From Oscillospiraceae bacterium (GTDB lineage: Bacteria > Bacillota > Clostridia > Oscillospirales > Acutalibacteraceae), in NCBI GenBank assembly GCA_022650485.1, contig JALCPP010000002.1, forward strand, positions 280,007 to 336,038: a stretch of DNA of 56,032 nt, in the 5' to 3' direction. Both the position numbers and the translations under genes were made by a program. This document shows positions 17,487-25,211 of this stretch, piece after piece. The stretch's first letter is position 1. Each line of letters begins with the position of its first letter. A model generated the notes under the pieces. That model saw nothing but the letters and a program-made list of their open reading frames with translations, did no database searches and was not told the origin of the DNA.

Positions 17487-17551
17487 CTTCAGCAGGCTTG
17501 TCTTCTTGTTTGAAGAAGTCTTGCGCTGAGGCTCTATTTTTTTCTAGAGAG
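17487..17551 (+). promoter_or_regulatory. Structured 5' leader of the pyrophosphatase mRNA
   Basis: Inside the leader, CTTCAGC (17487-17493) pairs with GCTGAGG (17525-17531) around an inner CTTCTT/AAGAAG hairpin. The next bases, CTCTA, a T run and TAGAG, can form a second hairpin that covers the AGAGAGG ribosome binding site. The arrangement suggests translational or attenuation control, but it fits no riboswitch class I recognise. Confidence 0.45.
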
Positions 17552-17560
17552 GTTTTTTGA

Positions 17561-19201
17561 ATGAACGAGACCGTTTACATCACCGGGCATAAAAATCCAG
17601 ATACGGACTCCATTTGTTCTTCCATCGCCTACGCTGAATTGAAAAAGCGCCTGGGGGTCAAGGCGGTGCCGGTCCGGATCGGCTGCATCAATAAAGAAAC
17701 GGCGTTTGTGCTGGACTACTTAGGGGTAAAGGAACCGGAATACCTGAAGACCGTGAAAACGCAGGTTTCGGATCTGGACTTAGACGTGGTCCCGCCTGTG
17801 TCGGAGGATATTTCCATCAAGACAGCGTGGAATATTATGCAGAAAAACAATAAGCAGGTTCTGCCGGTAACCGACGATGAAGGAAAATTGCTTGGAATCG
17901 TTTCCCTGTCCGACATTACGAACAGCTACATGGTTTCTCAGGGGAACAGTATATTGTCCACGAGCCATACGCCGCTGCGCAATGTGACGGAGACGCTGAA
18001 TGCAAAACTTGTCTGCGGCAATATGGATGACGTATTCCAATCTGCCGGCAAAGTCGTGATTGCGACCATGGCGCCGGACAGTCTTGAGCCGTTTGTGGAA
18101 AAGAACGATATTGTTTTGGTCGGCAACCGGAAAGACACCCAGATGAAGGTGCTGAAGGCCGGAGTCAGCTGCATGATCGCTACTTGCGGCGGGCGGATTG
18201 ACAAAGATGTTTTGGAACTGGCAACGCAGAAAAACTGCGTTGTGATGGAGACAAATCACGATACATTTACCGCTGCTCGTCTGATTAACCAGAGCATCCC
18301 TGTCAGCTATGTGATGACCCGGAAAAATCTGATCTGCTTCAATGTACATGATTTTATTGACTCCATCCGGGATAAGATGCTGCAGACGCGTTTTCGCAGC
18401 TACCCGATTATCGACGACGACGGGCTCATCAAGGGATTTGTACATCGTTATCACTTGATTTCACCGCGGAAAAAGAAAGTGATTCTGCTGGATCACAATG
18501 AAAAGACGCAGACAGTGGACGGGATCGATCAGGCTGAAATATTGGAAATTGTCGATCATCATCGGATCGGAGATATTCAGACCAATTCACCCATCTATTT
18601 CCGCAACGACACGGTGGGCAGTACGGCGACACTGATTGCAAGTATGTATGTGGAAAACGGGATTCGCCCCATGAAAGAGATTGCGGGGCTTCTCTGCGCC
18701 GCGATTTTGTCCGATACCTTGAATCTGAAGTCGCCCACGACAACTTACCTGGACCGAGAGACGGTTGCGCAGCTTTCAGAAATTGCAGGGCTGGATGCGG
18801 ATGATTTTGCGGCCAAGATGTTTCAGGCCGGCGCGTCCGTGGATGACATGACTCCGGAACAAATCCTTTACAGTGATTTTAAAGAGTATAATTTTGGCCG
18901 CCATAAGATCGGAATCGGGCAGATTAACGCAGGTGATCCCAAAAGTGTCAAGAGCCTGAAAGAAAGTTTGTTAGAACATATGAATCAGGTGCAGAAGGAT
19001 AAAGGTTACAGCCTGCTGCTGCTGATGATGACGGATATCGTCAGGGAAAGTTCCCACCTGCTGTATGCAGGGGATGGCGAGGACCTGATTCAAGAGGCAT
19101 TCGGCGCGGAGCCGAAGGACGGAGAGGTCTACCTGAAGGGCGTGGTTTCGCGGAAAAAACAGGTGGTTCCGCTTTTAACCAATGTTGTTCAGGGTGCCTG
19201 A
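17561..19201 (+). CDS. Manganese-dependent inorganic pyrophosphatase with CBS and DRTGG domains
   Basis: A family II (DHH) pyrophosphatase hydrolysing PPi to phosphate in the cytoplasm, in the nucleotide-regulated CBS form. The DHH domain starts ITGHKNPDTDS (metal-binding His and Asps) and resumes after the insert with LLDHNEKTQ, IVDHHRIGD and the DHHA2 domain. The insert (about residues 70-305) holds two CBS motifs split by a DRTGG-like domain; adenine nucleotides regulate such enzymes. At 546 residues it is the normal length for the class. AGAGAGG precedes the ATG, within the structured leader. Confidence 0.95.
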   Translation: MNETVYITGHKNPDTDSICSSIAYAELKKRLGVKAVPVRIGCINKETAFVLDYLGVKEPEYLKTVKTQVSDLDLDVVPPVSEDISIKTAWNIMQKNNKQVLPVTDDEGKLLGIVSLSDITNSYMVSQGNSILSTSHTPLRNVTETLNAKLVCGNMDDVFQSAGKVVIATMAPDSLEPFVEKNDIVLVGNRKDTQMKVLKAGVSCMIATCGGRIDKDVLELATQKNCVVMETNHDTFTAARLINQSIPVSYVMTRKNLICFNVHDFIDSIRDKMLQTRFRSYPIIDDDGLIKGFVHRYHLISPRKKKVILLDHNEKTQTVDGIDQAEILEIVDHHRIGDIQTNSPIYFRNDTVGSTATLIASMYVENGIRPMKEIAGLLCAAILSDTLNLKSPTTTYLDRETVAQLSEIAGLDADDFAAKMFQAGASVDDMTPEQILYSDFKEYNFGRHKIGIGQINAGDPKSVKSLKESLLEHMNQVQKDKGYSLLLLMMTDIVRESSHLLYAGDGEDLIQEAFGAEPKDGEVYLKGVVSRKKQVVPLLTNVVQGA

Positions 19202-19214
19202 AACATGCGATAAT

Positions 19215-19249
19215 AAAGCCGGCAGTTCTTTGCGAACTGCCGGCTTTTT
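19215..19249. terminator. Terminator after the pyrophosphatase gene
   Basis: A perfect 14-bp stem (AAAGCCGGCAGTTC / GAACTGCCGGCTTT) with a 5-base loop and a T run. It also lies beyond the end of sigK on the other strand, so it may act in both directions. Confidence 0.9.
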
Positions 19250-19295
19250 CATCTGGAAGAAGACCTTCTGTCCTTCATTGCTGCAAAACAACCAG

Positions 19296-19982
19296 TTATT
19301 TGCAGAAGCGTTTGTGCAGCGCTGCCAGGGATTTTTTTTCAATGCGCGATACATACGAGCGGGAAATGCCGAGCCTTTGGGCAACTTCACGCTGAGTCAG
19401 TGGTTCAATGCCGTTCAGCCCGTAACGAAGGCGGATAATGGTTTTTTCACGGGGGGACAGCACATTGTCTATGTATATTTTTAGCTGCTCGGCCTTCATT
19501 TTGTAGTCCAGGTTATCCAGAATATTGTCTTCCGTGGCCATGATGTCGATCAGGGTCAGGGTGTTTCCATCCTTGTCGGTGTCAATCGGTTCATTAATCG
19601 AAATATCCTGTGCGCTTTTTTTTGCGGAACGGAAGTGCATTAAGACCTCGTTTTCAATACACCTTGCCGCATAGCTGGAAAGCCGGATTCCCTTGGAACT
19701 GTCGAAGGTATTGACTGCCTTAATCAGCCCGATGGTGCCAATGGAAATCAGGTCGTCCTGTTCACTGGAACTGGAGTAATATTTTTTGATGATGTGCGCA
19801 ACCAGCCTTAAATTGTGTTCAATCAGCTTTGCTTTGGCTTTTGGGTCCCCTTCCTTCATCTTTTCCAGACATTTTTTTTCTTCCTGCGAGGTTAACGGCC
19901 GCGGAAAAGAACCGGAGCCGGCAACGTGCAGAACCAAAAACAGAAAACCGGAAAGCGCCAGACCCAGAAGTGCCTCAAACAA
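19296..19982 (-). CDS. sigK: RNA polymerase sporulation sigma factor SigK, intact
   Basis: The late mother-cell sporulation sigma factor. The N-terminal hydrophobic stretch (LFEALLGLALSGFLFLVLHV) is the inhibitory pro-sequence. Region 2 follows (LIEHNLRLVAHIIKKY, DDLISIGTIGLIKAV, LSSYAARCIENEVLM), then region 4 (LSPREKTIIRLRYGLNG, LTQREVAQRLGISRSYVSRI). The coding sequence is continuous, with no skin-type insertion. TTG 19982 is chosen because a run of seven Gs lies 6 bases upstream and a sigma-K-like promoter at 20014-20041 would start the transcript downstream of the ATG at 20045. The length is then 228 residues, as in other SigK proteins. Confidence 0.93.
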   Translation of the reverse strand: MFEALLGLALSGFLFLVLHVAGSGSFPRPLTSQEEKKCLEKMKEGDPKAKAKLIEHNLRLVAHIIKKYYSSSSEQDDLISIGTIGLIKAVNTFDSSKGIRLSSYAARCIENEVLMHFRSAKKSAQDISINEPIDTDKDGNTLTLIDIMATEDNILDNLDYKMKAEQLKIYIDNVLSPREKTIIRLRYGLNGIEPLTQREVAQRLGISRSYVSRIEKKSLAALHKRFCK

Positions 19983-20013
19983 GATATTCCCCCCCTTGGA
20001 ATCATGTACACTC

Positions 20014-20041
20014 AGTGTATGCAGGACAATCCCGGATTGTT
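20014..20041 (-). promoter_or_regulatory. Sigma-K/sigma-E-like promoter of sigK
   Basis: On the minus strand, AACA, exactly 16 bases and CATACACT match the published sigma-K pattern (mACm-N16-CATAnnnT); the -10 also fits sigma-E (CATACAnT). This points to sporulation-specific transcription and likely autoregulation. Confidence 0.6.
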
Positions 20042-20097
20042 GCAAGTCCTTTCACTATCAAGTTGAAAAGGACAATGGTGGAACAGCTGCATAAACA

Positions 20098-20124
20098 GAA
20101 AAAGGGGCGGCGTAATGCCGCCCC
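20098..20124 (-). terminator. Terminator of the phosphate-transport operon
   Basis: On the minus strand, GGGGCGGCATTACGCCGCCCC (9-bp stem) is followed by TTTTT. Confidence 0.9.
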
Positions 20125-20147
20125 AAGGGGGATTTACCTTTTTTAAA

Positions 20148-20762
20148 TCAGGAAATTTCTTTCATCAGAATGTGACAGACCATATCGGAAGCCTCGTCGA
20201 TCCGGTCGGCGCAGTTGCTGAGATGCCGGTACAGTTCGCGCATTTTTAAAATATATTTGATATCGTCCCCCATCAGCAGAGCGGCGACGGAATGGCGATA
20301 AATAGATTCTACTTTATTTTCACATTTTTTTGCTTTGACAGCATATTGAATTGCCGCTTTCGGTTTCTTTTCCATATTGCAGACAGCGTTGTAGATGTTT
20401 GCACTTGCATCTTTTAATACGGCGATAAATGCCGCCAATTCGGGGGACTGGCCGACCTGGTAGATTTCCATTTCCTTTACGGTGGTCTTGTAATAGTCGA
20501 GAATATCGTCTAATGATTTAGACAGCATGTAGATGTCTTCCCGGTCATAGGGAGTGATAAATGTGCTGTCTAATCCCTGTACCAGTTCGAATCGTTTCTG
20601 GTCCGCCTGTTCTTCCAGAGTTTTCACTTCTTCCGCGTCGTCAGGGTTGAGATTTTGTACATAAGAGTCAAGCGCCCGGATGGATTTCAGGATATATTCC
20701 GACTGTTCCCGCAATAGCTGGAAAAAGTCGACTTTGCAGCCAAATATTTTTAAGAATTTCAT
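20148..20762 (-). CDS. DUF47 family PhoU-like protein, partner of the phosphate transporter
   Basis: A soluble, all-helical protein of 204 residues in the DUF47/PhoU-like family (TIGR00153). Characteristic segments are FFQLLREQSEYI, LEEQADQKRFELVQGLDSTF, ITPYDREDIYMLSKSLDDIL and RHLSNCADRIDEASDMV near the C-terminus. These proteins are nearly always encoded next to PiT transporters and are thought to regulate them. AGGAGG lies 10 bases before the ATG, which is 6 bases after the transporter stop; the two are clearly one operon. Confidence 0.92.
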   Translation of the reverse strand: MKFLKIFGCKVDFFQLLREQSEYILKSIRALDSYVQNLNPDDAEEVKTLEEQADQKRFELVQGLDSTFITPYDREDIYMLSKSLDDILDYYKTTVKEMEIYQVGQSPELAAFIAVLKDASANIYNAVCNMEKKPKAAIQYAVKAKKCENKVESIYRHSVAALLMGDDIKYILKMRELYRHLSNCADRIDEASDMVCHILMKEIS

Positions 20763-20768
20763 ACGTAT

Positions 20769-21875
20769 TCAGCCTCCTGTTCCTATTTTATGAAAAACCC
20801 AGTAAAACCCGGCTGAAATTAAAAAAGAAGTGGGAATCGTGATCAGCCATGCCGTCAGCATGTCTTTCGCGTAAAGCCATCCGACTGCGTTGGGCCGGTC
20901 GGCCGCGCCGACACCAAAAATGGAAGAATTTACAATTTGTGTTCCGCTTACGGGGAACCCCATGACCGATGCGGTGGTAATCACAAACAGTGAGGAAAGC
21001 TGGGCACTGAGTGAGTGCAGTGATTTTACGTTATAAATCTTTGTGCCCACACTTTTAATCATCTTCATTCCGCCCAAAACCAGACCGAGCGCGATGGTAA
21101 AAGCAGAGAGCAGCATGACATTTTGCGATACGCGGAATGTCGAGGAACCCGACAGAGCCATCAGCAGCAGGGCGAGAACCCCGATGCCTTTTTGGGCGTC
21201 GTTGGAGCCCTGAAAGGCGTTGATTAAAATGCAGGTGCTGACCTGGACTTTCTGAAACAGCTTTTTAATTCGCACGCTGCGGCCGCCAAAGACAACCTTA
21301 TTGAGTTTGAAAATCGCATATCCGATGATAAATCCGATAATCGGCGAAGTGAGCAGAGGAAGAAGGACGCTCAACAGAAGGCCTTTTACATTGATGACAG
21401 AAATGCCGAATTTCATTACAAAAGGACCTAACATTCCGCCGACGATGGCATGGGATGAACTGGAGGGGATTTTGCTGATCCATGTGATGAGATTCCAGGT
21501 GATTGCTCCCAGCATTGCCGCTGAAATCATGGCTGAAGTTTCCTCCGGGCTCTGTAAAATCGGGTCGATGCGAAATAAACCGAATACCGTGCTTCGTGCA
21601 ACTTTTGTTCCCAGCAGGGCAGTGCCGAAAAACTGTGAGAAAAAAGCAAGCGCAAAAATAAATGGAACGTTCAGCGAACGCGAGGCTATAATGGTGGCAA
21701 TCAGATTTCCCTCGTCGTGAAAGCCGGTAATGAAAATATAAAGGAAGATTAAAAATACGGCGCAATAGAAAAATACAATGACAATCGCCTCCCAATCATT
21801 TGTCTGACGGACGTCTTCCGTCAGTGCTCGGCCCGCAAAGAAATAGGATCCATGAGGGAATATAGAAAGCCGCAT
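20769..21875 (-). CDS. PiT family inorganic phosphate transporter
   Basis: A membrane transporter, probably of phosphate with a proton or metal ion. It has around ten hydrophobic segments and the duplicated PiT signature: GFHDEGNLIATIIASRS near the start and QGSNDAQKGIGV in the second half. The frame opens at an ATG at 21875, but this lies in the arm of an upstream terminator hairpin, and a second inverted repeat (21804-21824) occupies the following bases. GGGAGG at 21788-21793 is 8 bases before an in-frame ATT (21779), suggesting the real protein is shorter. No ATG, GTG or TTG occurs in frame between these points, so the start is unresolved. Confidence 0.85.
   Translation of the reverse strand: MRLSIFPHGSYFFAGRALTEDVRQTNDWEAIVIVFFYCAVFLIFLYIFITGFHDEGNLIATIIASRSLNVPFIFALAFFSQFFGTALLGTKVARSTVFGLFRIDPILQSPEETSAMISAAMLGAITWNLITWISKIPSSSSHAIVGGMLGPFVMKFGISVINVKGLLLSVLLPLLTSPIIGFIIGYAIFKLNKVVFGGRSVRIKKLFQKVQVSTCILINAFQGSNDAQKGIGVLALLLMALSGSSTFRVSQNVMLLSAFTIALGLVLGGMKMIKSVGTKIYNVKSLHSLSAQLSSLFVITTASVMGFPVSGTQIVNSSIFGVGAADRPNAVGWLYAKDMLTAWLITIPTSFLISAGFYWVFHKIGTGG
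21804..21824 (-). promoter_or_regulatory. Inverted repeat in the likely leader of the phosphate transporter gene
   Basis: A perfect 7-bp repeat (CTGACGG / CCGTCAG, 7-base loop), positioned 11 bases before the GGGAGG ribosome binding site. It could be a protein operator or a leader hairpin. Confidence 0.45.
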
Positions 21876-21916
21876 CTCAGCCTGGACGGATGTAACCTTG
21901 AAGCTGAGGATGCGGC
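21869..21916 (-). terminator. Terminator-like hairpin after the glp operon
   Basis: On the minus strand, GCCGCATCCTCAGC pairs with GCTGAGATGCGGC (13 bp, one bulge), followed by TTTCTAT. It lies 50 bases after the DUF1667 gene and before the phosphate transporter. Confidence 0.7.
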
Positions 21917-21965
21917 ACTGAAATTTTGGTCAATGGAAAGCCGGAGAAAAATGGTCCGGCATCAA

Positions 21966-22334
21966 TCAGCTTATGTTTTTTGTTGCGACGATATCCACTC
22001 CGGTTGCGGCCGCGTTTGGAATAATAACGTCGCCGATATGGATGGGTGCGGGCACCGTGATGCTTTTTAGATCGCGAATCACATCAAAAATTTTCTGCTT
22101 TGAAATATCCGTCCGTGTTTTGCAGGAAACGGTTACCGCACCAACTTTGCTTCCGGATACCCGGACCGTACTGGTGACAATACGTGTGGGGTTCGTCACT
22201 TCTTTGCGGGCATAGGCTTCGCCGCGGGGACAGGTGTTTCCCGAAACGGAAATAATTTGCTGGCCGTTCATTTCGACGGTAATCGGGCAGCCCAGCGGGC
22301 AGCCGATACAGACCAGTTTACGCTTTTCTATCAT
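21966..22334 (-). CDS. DUF1667 domain iron-sulfur-type protein of the glycerol-3-phosphate operon
   Basis: A small protein (122 residues) with an N-terminal cysteine cluster LVCIGCPLGCPITVEM followed by GNTCPRGEAYA, so four to five cysteines are placed to bind an Fe-S cluster. The rest matches DUF1667 (COG3862), which accompanies GlpA/GlpB-like FAD oxidoreductases in anaerobes and is thought to act as their electron-transfer subunit. The ATG at 22334 is 4 bases after the upstream stop; another ATG at 22355 overlaps it. It is the last gene of the four-gene operon. Confidence 0.88.
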   Translation of the reverse strand: MIEKRKLVCIGCPLGCPITVEMNGQQIISVSGNTCPRGEAYARKEVTNPTRIVTSTVRVSGSKVGAVTVSCKTRTDISKQKIFDVIRDLKSITVPAPIHIGDVIIPNAAATGVDIVATKNIS

Positions 22335-22338
22335 GCCA

Positions 22339-23604
22339 TCACACACTTTCCACACAAATCCTGATCTTGGAAAGATCGGGGTGTTCGTTGAAATATTTTT
22401 TCGTCAGTACAAGTTCTTCCATTTCGCCGGGAGCCATGACAGGGCGCTTGCGGTGAATGATACGGTCTTGATCAAAGTATACGCTGACAGCTTTGTTTTT
22501 GATTACGTTACCAACGCGAAAACGGACCGTGAGTTTTTCCGGCATATGGTCGGGGTCGATGGTGCAGGGTACGGTGTAGCGCGGCCCGCCTGATGTTTCC
22601 AGAGGAATTTCTCTGCGCGCTGACCGATTGGTTCCAAGGGCAGCATAGCCGGCTGCGGCGCTTCCTGCGGATGCCGCTTCTTCGCTGACATAATCCACTA
22701 AATCGTGGACATGCAGTACGTTTCCGGCTGCAAATACGCCGGGAATGTTGGTTTCCAGGCTTTCATTGACACAGGGGCCGTTTGTGACTGGGTTAATCTG
22801 TACACCCATGGAGCGGCTCAGCTCATTTTCGGGAATCAGGCCGCAGCTGAGCATCAGCGTGTCGCAGTCATAGTGTTCCTCGGTACCCGGAATCGGCTTG
22901 CGGTGATCGTCCACTTTGGCCAGTGTGATGCCGGTGACTCGTTCTTTTCCCTCAATATTAATGACGGTGGTACTCAGTTTCAGCGGAATGTTGAAGTCGT
23001 CCAGACATTGAACGATATTTCGCTTCAGACCGCCGGAATACGGCATCAGTTCGGCAACTACCAGAACCTTGGCGCCTTCCAGCGTCATGCGGCGCGCCAT
23101 AATCAGCCCGATATCTCCGCTGCCCAGAATTACCACGCGCCGCCCCGGCAGATAGCCTTCCATGTTGACCAGGCGCTGCGCCGTTCCGGCACTGTAGATG
23201 CCTGCGGGACGGTATCCGGGAATATTCAGCGCACCGCGGCTGCGTTCCCGGCATCCCATGGCAAGAACGATGGCTTTCGCCTGAATCTCCATCAGGCCGT
23301 CTGAGCGATTTACGGCTGTTATCACTTTTTCATGGGAGATGTTGATTACCATGGTATTGAGCTTATATTCAATGTTCCTTTTGCGGACTTCATCGACAAA
23401 CCGCTTTGCGTATTCCGGGCCGGTTAACTCTTCGTGAAAGGTATGTAACCCAAAACCGTTGTGGATGCACTGGTTCAAAATTCCGCCGAGCTGCGAGTCA
23501 CGCTCCAGCAGCAGAATGCTGCGTGCGCCGGCGTCATAGGCGGAAACGGCTGCGGCAAGACCGGCCGGCCCTGCGCCGATCATGACGATATCATATTGTT
23601 TCAT
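22339..23604 (-). CDS. NAD(P)/FAD-dependent oxidoreductase, second subunit of the GlpA-like complex
   Basis: A flavoprotein of 421 residues: N-terminal dinucleotide motif VMIGAGPAGLAAAVSAY (FAD), the second nucleotide fold VVILGSGDIGLIMARRM (about residues 150-167) and a C-terminal FAD motif ETNIPGVFAAGNVLHVHDLVD. It belongs to the pyridine nucleotide-disulfide oxidoreductase family. With the GlpA-like protein upstream and DUF1667 downstream it forms the trio seen in anaerobic glycerol-3-phosphate oxidation loci, probably linking the dehydrogenase to another electron carrier. GAGGAGG precedes the ATG at 23604. Confidence 0.9.
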   Translation of the reverse strand: MKQYDIVMIGAGPAGLAAAVSAYDAGARSILLLERDSQLGGILNQCIHNGFGLHTFHEELTGPEYAKRFVDEVRKRNIEYKLNTMVINISHEKVITAVNRSDGLMEIQAKAIVLAMGCRERSRGALNIPGYRPAGIYSAGTAQRLVNMEGYLPGRRVVILGSGDIGLIMARRMTLEGAKVLVVAELMPYSGGLKRNIVQCLDDFNIPLKLSTTVINIEGKERVTGITLAKVDDHRKPIPGTEEHYDCDTLMLSCGLIPENELSRSMGVQINPVTNGPCVNESLETNIPGVFAAGNVLHVHDLVDYVSEEAASAGSAAAGYAALGTNRSARREIPLETSGGPRYTVPCTIDPDHMPEKLTVRFRVGNVIKNKAVSVYFDQDRIIHRKRPVMAPGEMEELVLTKKYFNEHPDLSKIRICVESV

Positions 23605-23618
23605 TTTGCTTTTCCTCC

Positions 23619-25055
23619 TCACAGCGAATCCTTGTTCGTGCCCACGATCAGGCCGGATGCGCCGCCGCACTTCGTGATTTTTTCCTGTGAAACGCCCAGC
23701 TCTCGGGCAAGAATTTCCATGGTGCGCGGACTGCAGAAGCCTGCTTGGCAGCGGCCCATGCCGGCGCGGGTGCGGCGCTTGACTCCGTCCAGACTTTTTG
23801 CGCCCAGAGGGCGGTGGATTGCGTCCAGAATTTCCCCTTCGGTAATCATCTCACAGCGGCAGATCATATTGCCGTAGGCGGGTTTTTCACGAATCAGCTT
23901 TTGGTATTCCTCATGGCTGAGCTTTTTGGGGTCCAGAATTCCTTTGCGTACACCGCTGAAATCCGGATCAGGCTCCAGCCCCATTTTGTTGCACAGCAGG
24001 TCTGCCACCATTTTCCCAATGGCGGGGGAGGAAGTCAGACCAGGCGATTCAATGCCGGCGCAATTGATAAAGCCCGGTGCGTCCGGCACTTCTCCAATGA
24101 CAAATTCGTGGTGCTCCTCATGTGCGCGAAGACCCGCAAAGCTGGTAATAACCTGTCGAATCGGCAGGCCGCGAACCATTCTGCCGGCTTTTTCGGTCAG
24201 TTCGCTGAGCTCCTCGGCAGTCGTATTGGTTCCGTCACGGTCGGCAATATCGACGGCGGTTGGCCCGACGATCGTGTTGCCGTGAACGGTGGGGCTGACC
24301 AGAACGCCTTTGCCGTATTTTCCGGGCAGCTGGAAGATCGTGTGTTTGACAAATCCGCCGGTCGATTTGTCAAGCAGGCAGTAGTTGCCGCGGCGCGGTG
24401 TAATATGTATTTTAACTTTGCTTACCATGTTGTTGAAAACATCGGCGTAAACACCCGCGGCATTCACCACGTATTTTGCTGTCATTGTTCCTGTGGAAGT
24501 GGTTAGGCTCCATCCGCCTTTTACCGGCTGCAGCTTCTGTACTTCCGTGTTGAAACGAAACTCCACACCGTTTGTAAAAGCATTTTCGGCCAGTGCGATG
24601 GTAAGGCCGAAGGGGCAGACGATTCCGCCCGTAGGGGCATAAAGGGCGGCGGCAGCCTGCGGAGCAATGTTGGGCTCCATAGCGTGCAACTCCTGCTGCC
24701 CCAGAATTTTCATGCCTTTGACACCGTTGGCAAGCCCGTTTTCATACAGCTTTACCAGGTTGGGGCGGTCTTCCTCCTGATACATGGTGACCAGTGATCC
24801 GTTGCGAAGGAAAGGAAAGTCCAGCTCCCCGGCAAGCGGTTCCATCATTTCATTGCCGCGCACATTCAGCTTTGCCATCAGGCTTCCTGCCTCCGCGTCA
24901 AACCCGGCATGAACAATGGCACTGTTTGCTTTGGAAGTCCCGCAGCAGACATCTTCATATTTTTCTACAACACAGACTTTGGCACGATAGCGGGAAAGCT
25001 CCCGCGCGATAGCACATCCGGATACGCCGGCTCCAATAATTACAATGTCGTACAC
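23619..25055 (-). CDS. GlpA-like glycerol-3-phosphate dehydrogenase with C-terminal [2Fe-2S] domain
   Basis: A 478-residue FAD enzyme expected to oxidise glycerol-3-phosphate to dihydroxyacetone phosphate. The N-terminus is YDIVIIGAGVSGCAIAREL; the DAO substrate region includes CGTSKANSAIVHAGFD; the C-terminal BFD-like domain has ICRCEMIT and GRCQAGFCSPRTMEIL, giving a four-cysteine [2Fe-2S] site. The GTG at 25055 is used because AAGGAG lies 10 bases upstream; longer readings run into the leader terminator. The gene follows glpP and has its own terminator/antiterminator-like hairpin at 25086-25151. D- versus other hydroxyacid substrates cannot be excluded from sequence. Confidence 0.88.
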   Translation of the reverse strand: MYDIVIIGAGVSGCAIARELSRYRAKVCVVEKYEDVCCGTSKANSAIVHAGFDAEAGSLMAKLNVRGNEMMEPLAGELDFPFLRNGSLVTMYQEEDRPNLVKLYENGLANGVKGMKILGQQELHAMEPNIAPQAAAALYAPTGGIVCPFGLTIALAENAFTNGVEFRFNTEVQKLQPVKGGWSLTTSTGTMTAKYVVNAAGVYADVFNNMVSKVKIHITPRRGNYCLLDKSTGGFVKHTIFQLPGKYGKGVLVSPTVHGNTIVGPTAVDIADRDGTNTTAEELSELTEKAGRMVRGLPIRQVITSFAGLRAHEEHHEFVIGEVPDAPGFINCAGIESPGLTSSPAIGKMVADLLCNKMGLEPDPDFSGVRKGILDPKKLSHEEYQKLIREKPAYGNMICRCEMITEGEILDAIHRPLGAKSLDGVKRRTRAGMGRCQAGFCSPRTMEILARELGVSQEKITKCGGASGLIVGTNKDSL

Positions 25056-25085
25056 AAAATGACAGCTCCTTTTTACGAAGACTTT

Positions 25086-25151
25086 AATAAAAGAAAAAGA
25101 ACCGAACAGATCTTGCCGCTTTTTGAAAGCTAAGCAAAATCTATTCGGTTC
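25086..25151 (-). terminator. Terminator in the glpP-glpA gap, probable antitermination target
   Basis: On the minus strand, GAACCGAATAGAT pairs with ATCTGTTCGGTTC (13 bp with one G-T pair), followed by TTTTTCTTTT. It lies between glpP and the dehydrogenase it should control, so it would block readthrough unless antitermination occurs. GlpP acts in this way in Bacillus. Confidence 0.75.
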
Positions 25152-25211
25152 ACGCATCTCTCTAACTCGTCGTGAGACCGGTATGAAATTTTCATGGGAC
25201 TTTTAGTTATG

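Noticed and set aside
19296-19982. Possible skin-type insertion in sigK
   Set aside because: The sigma regions 2 and 4 are joined in one frame; there is no interruption.
22705-24506. Plus-strand open frames of up to 253 residues
   Set aside because: They are antisense to the two FAD oxidoreductases, which carry clear motifs.
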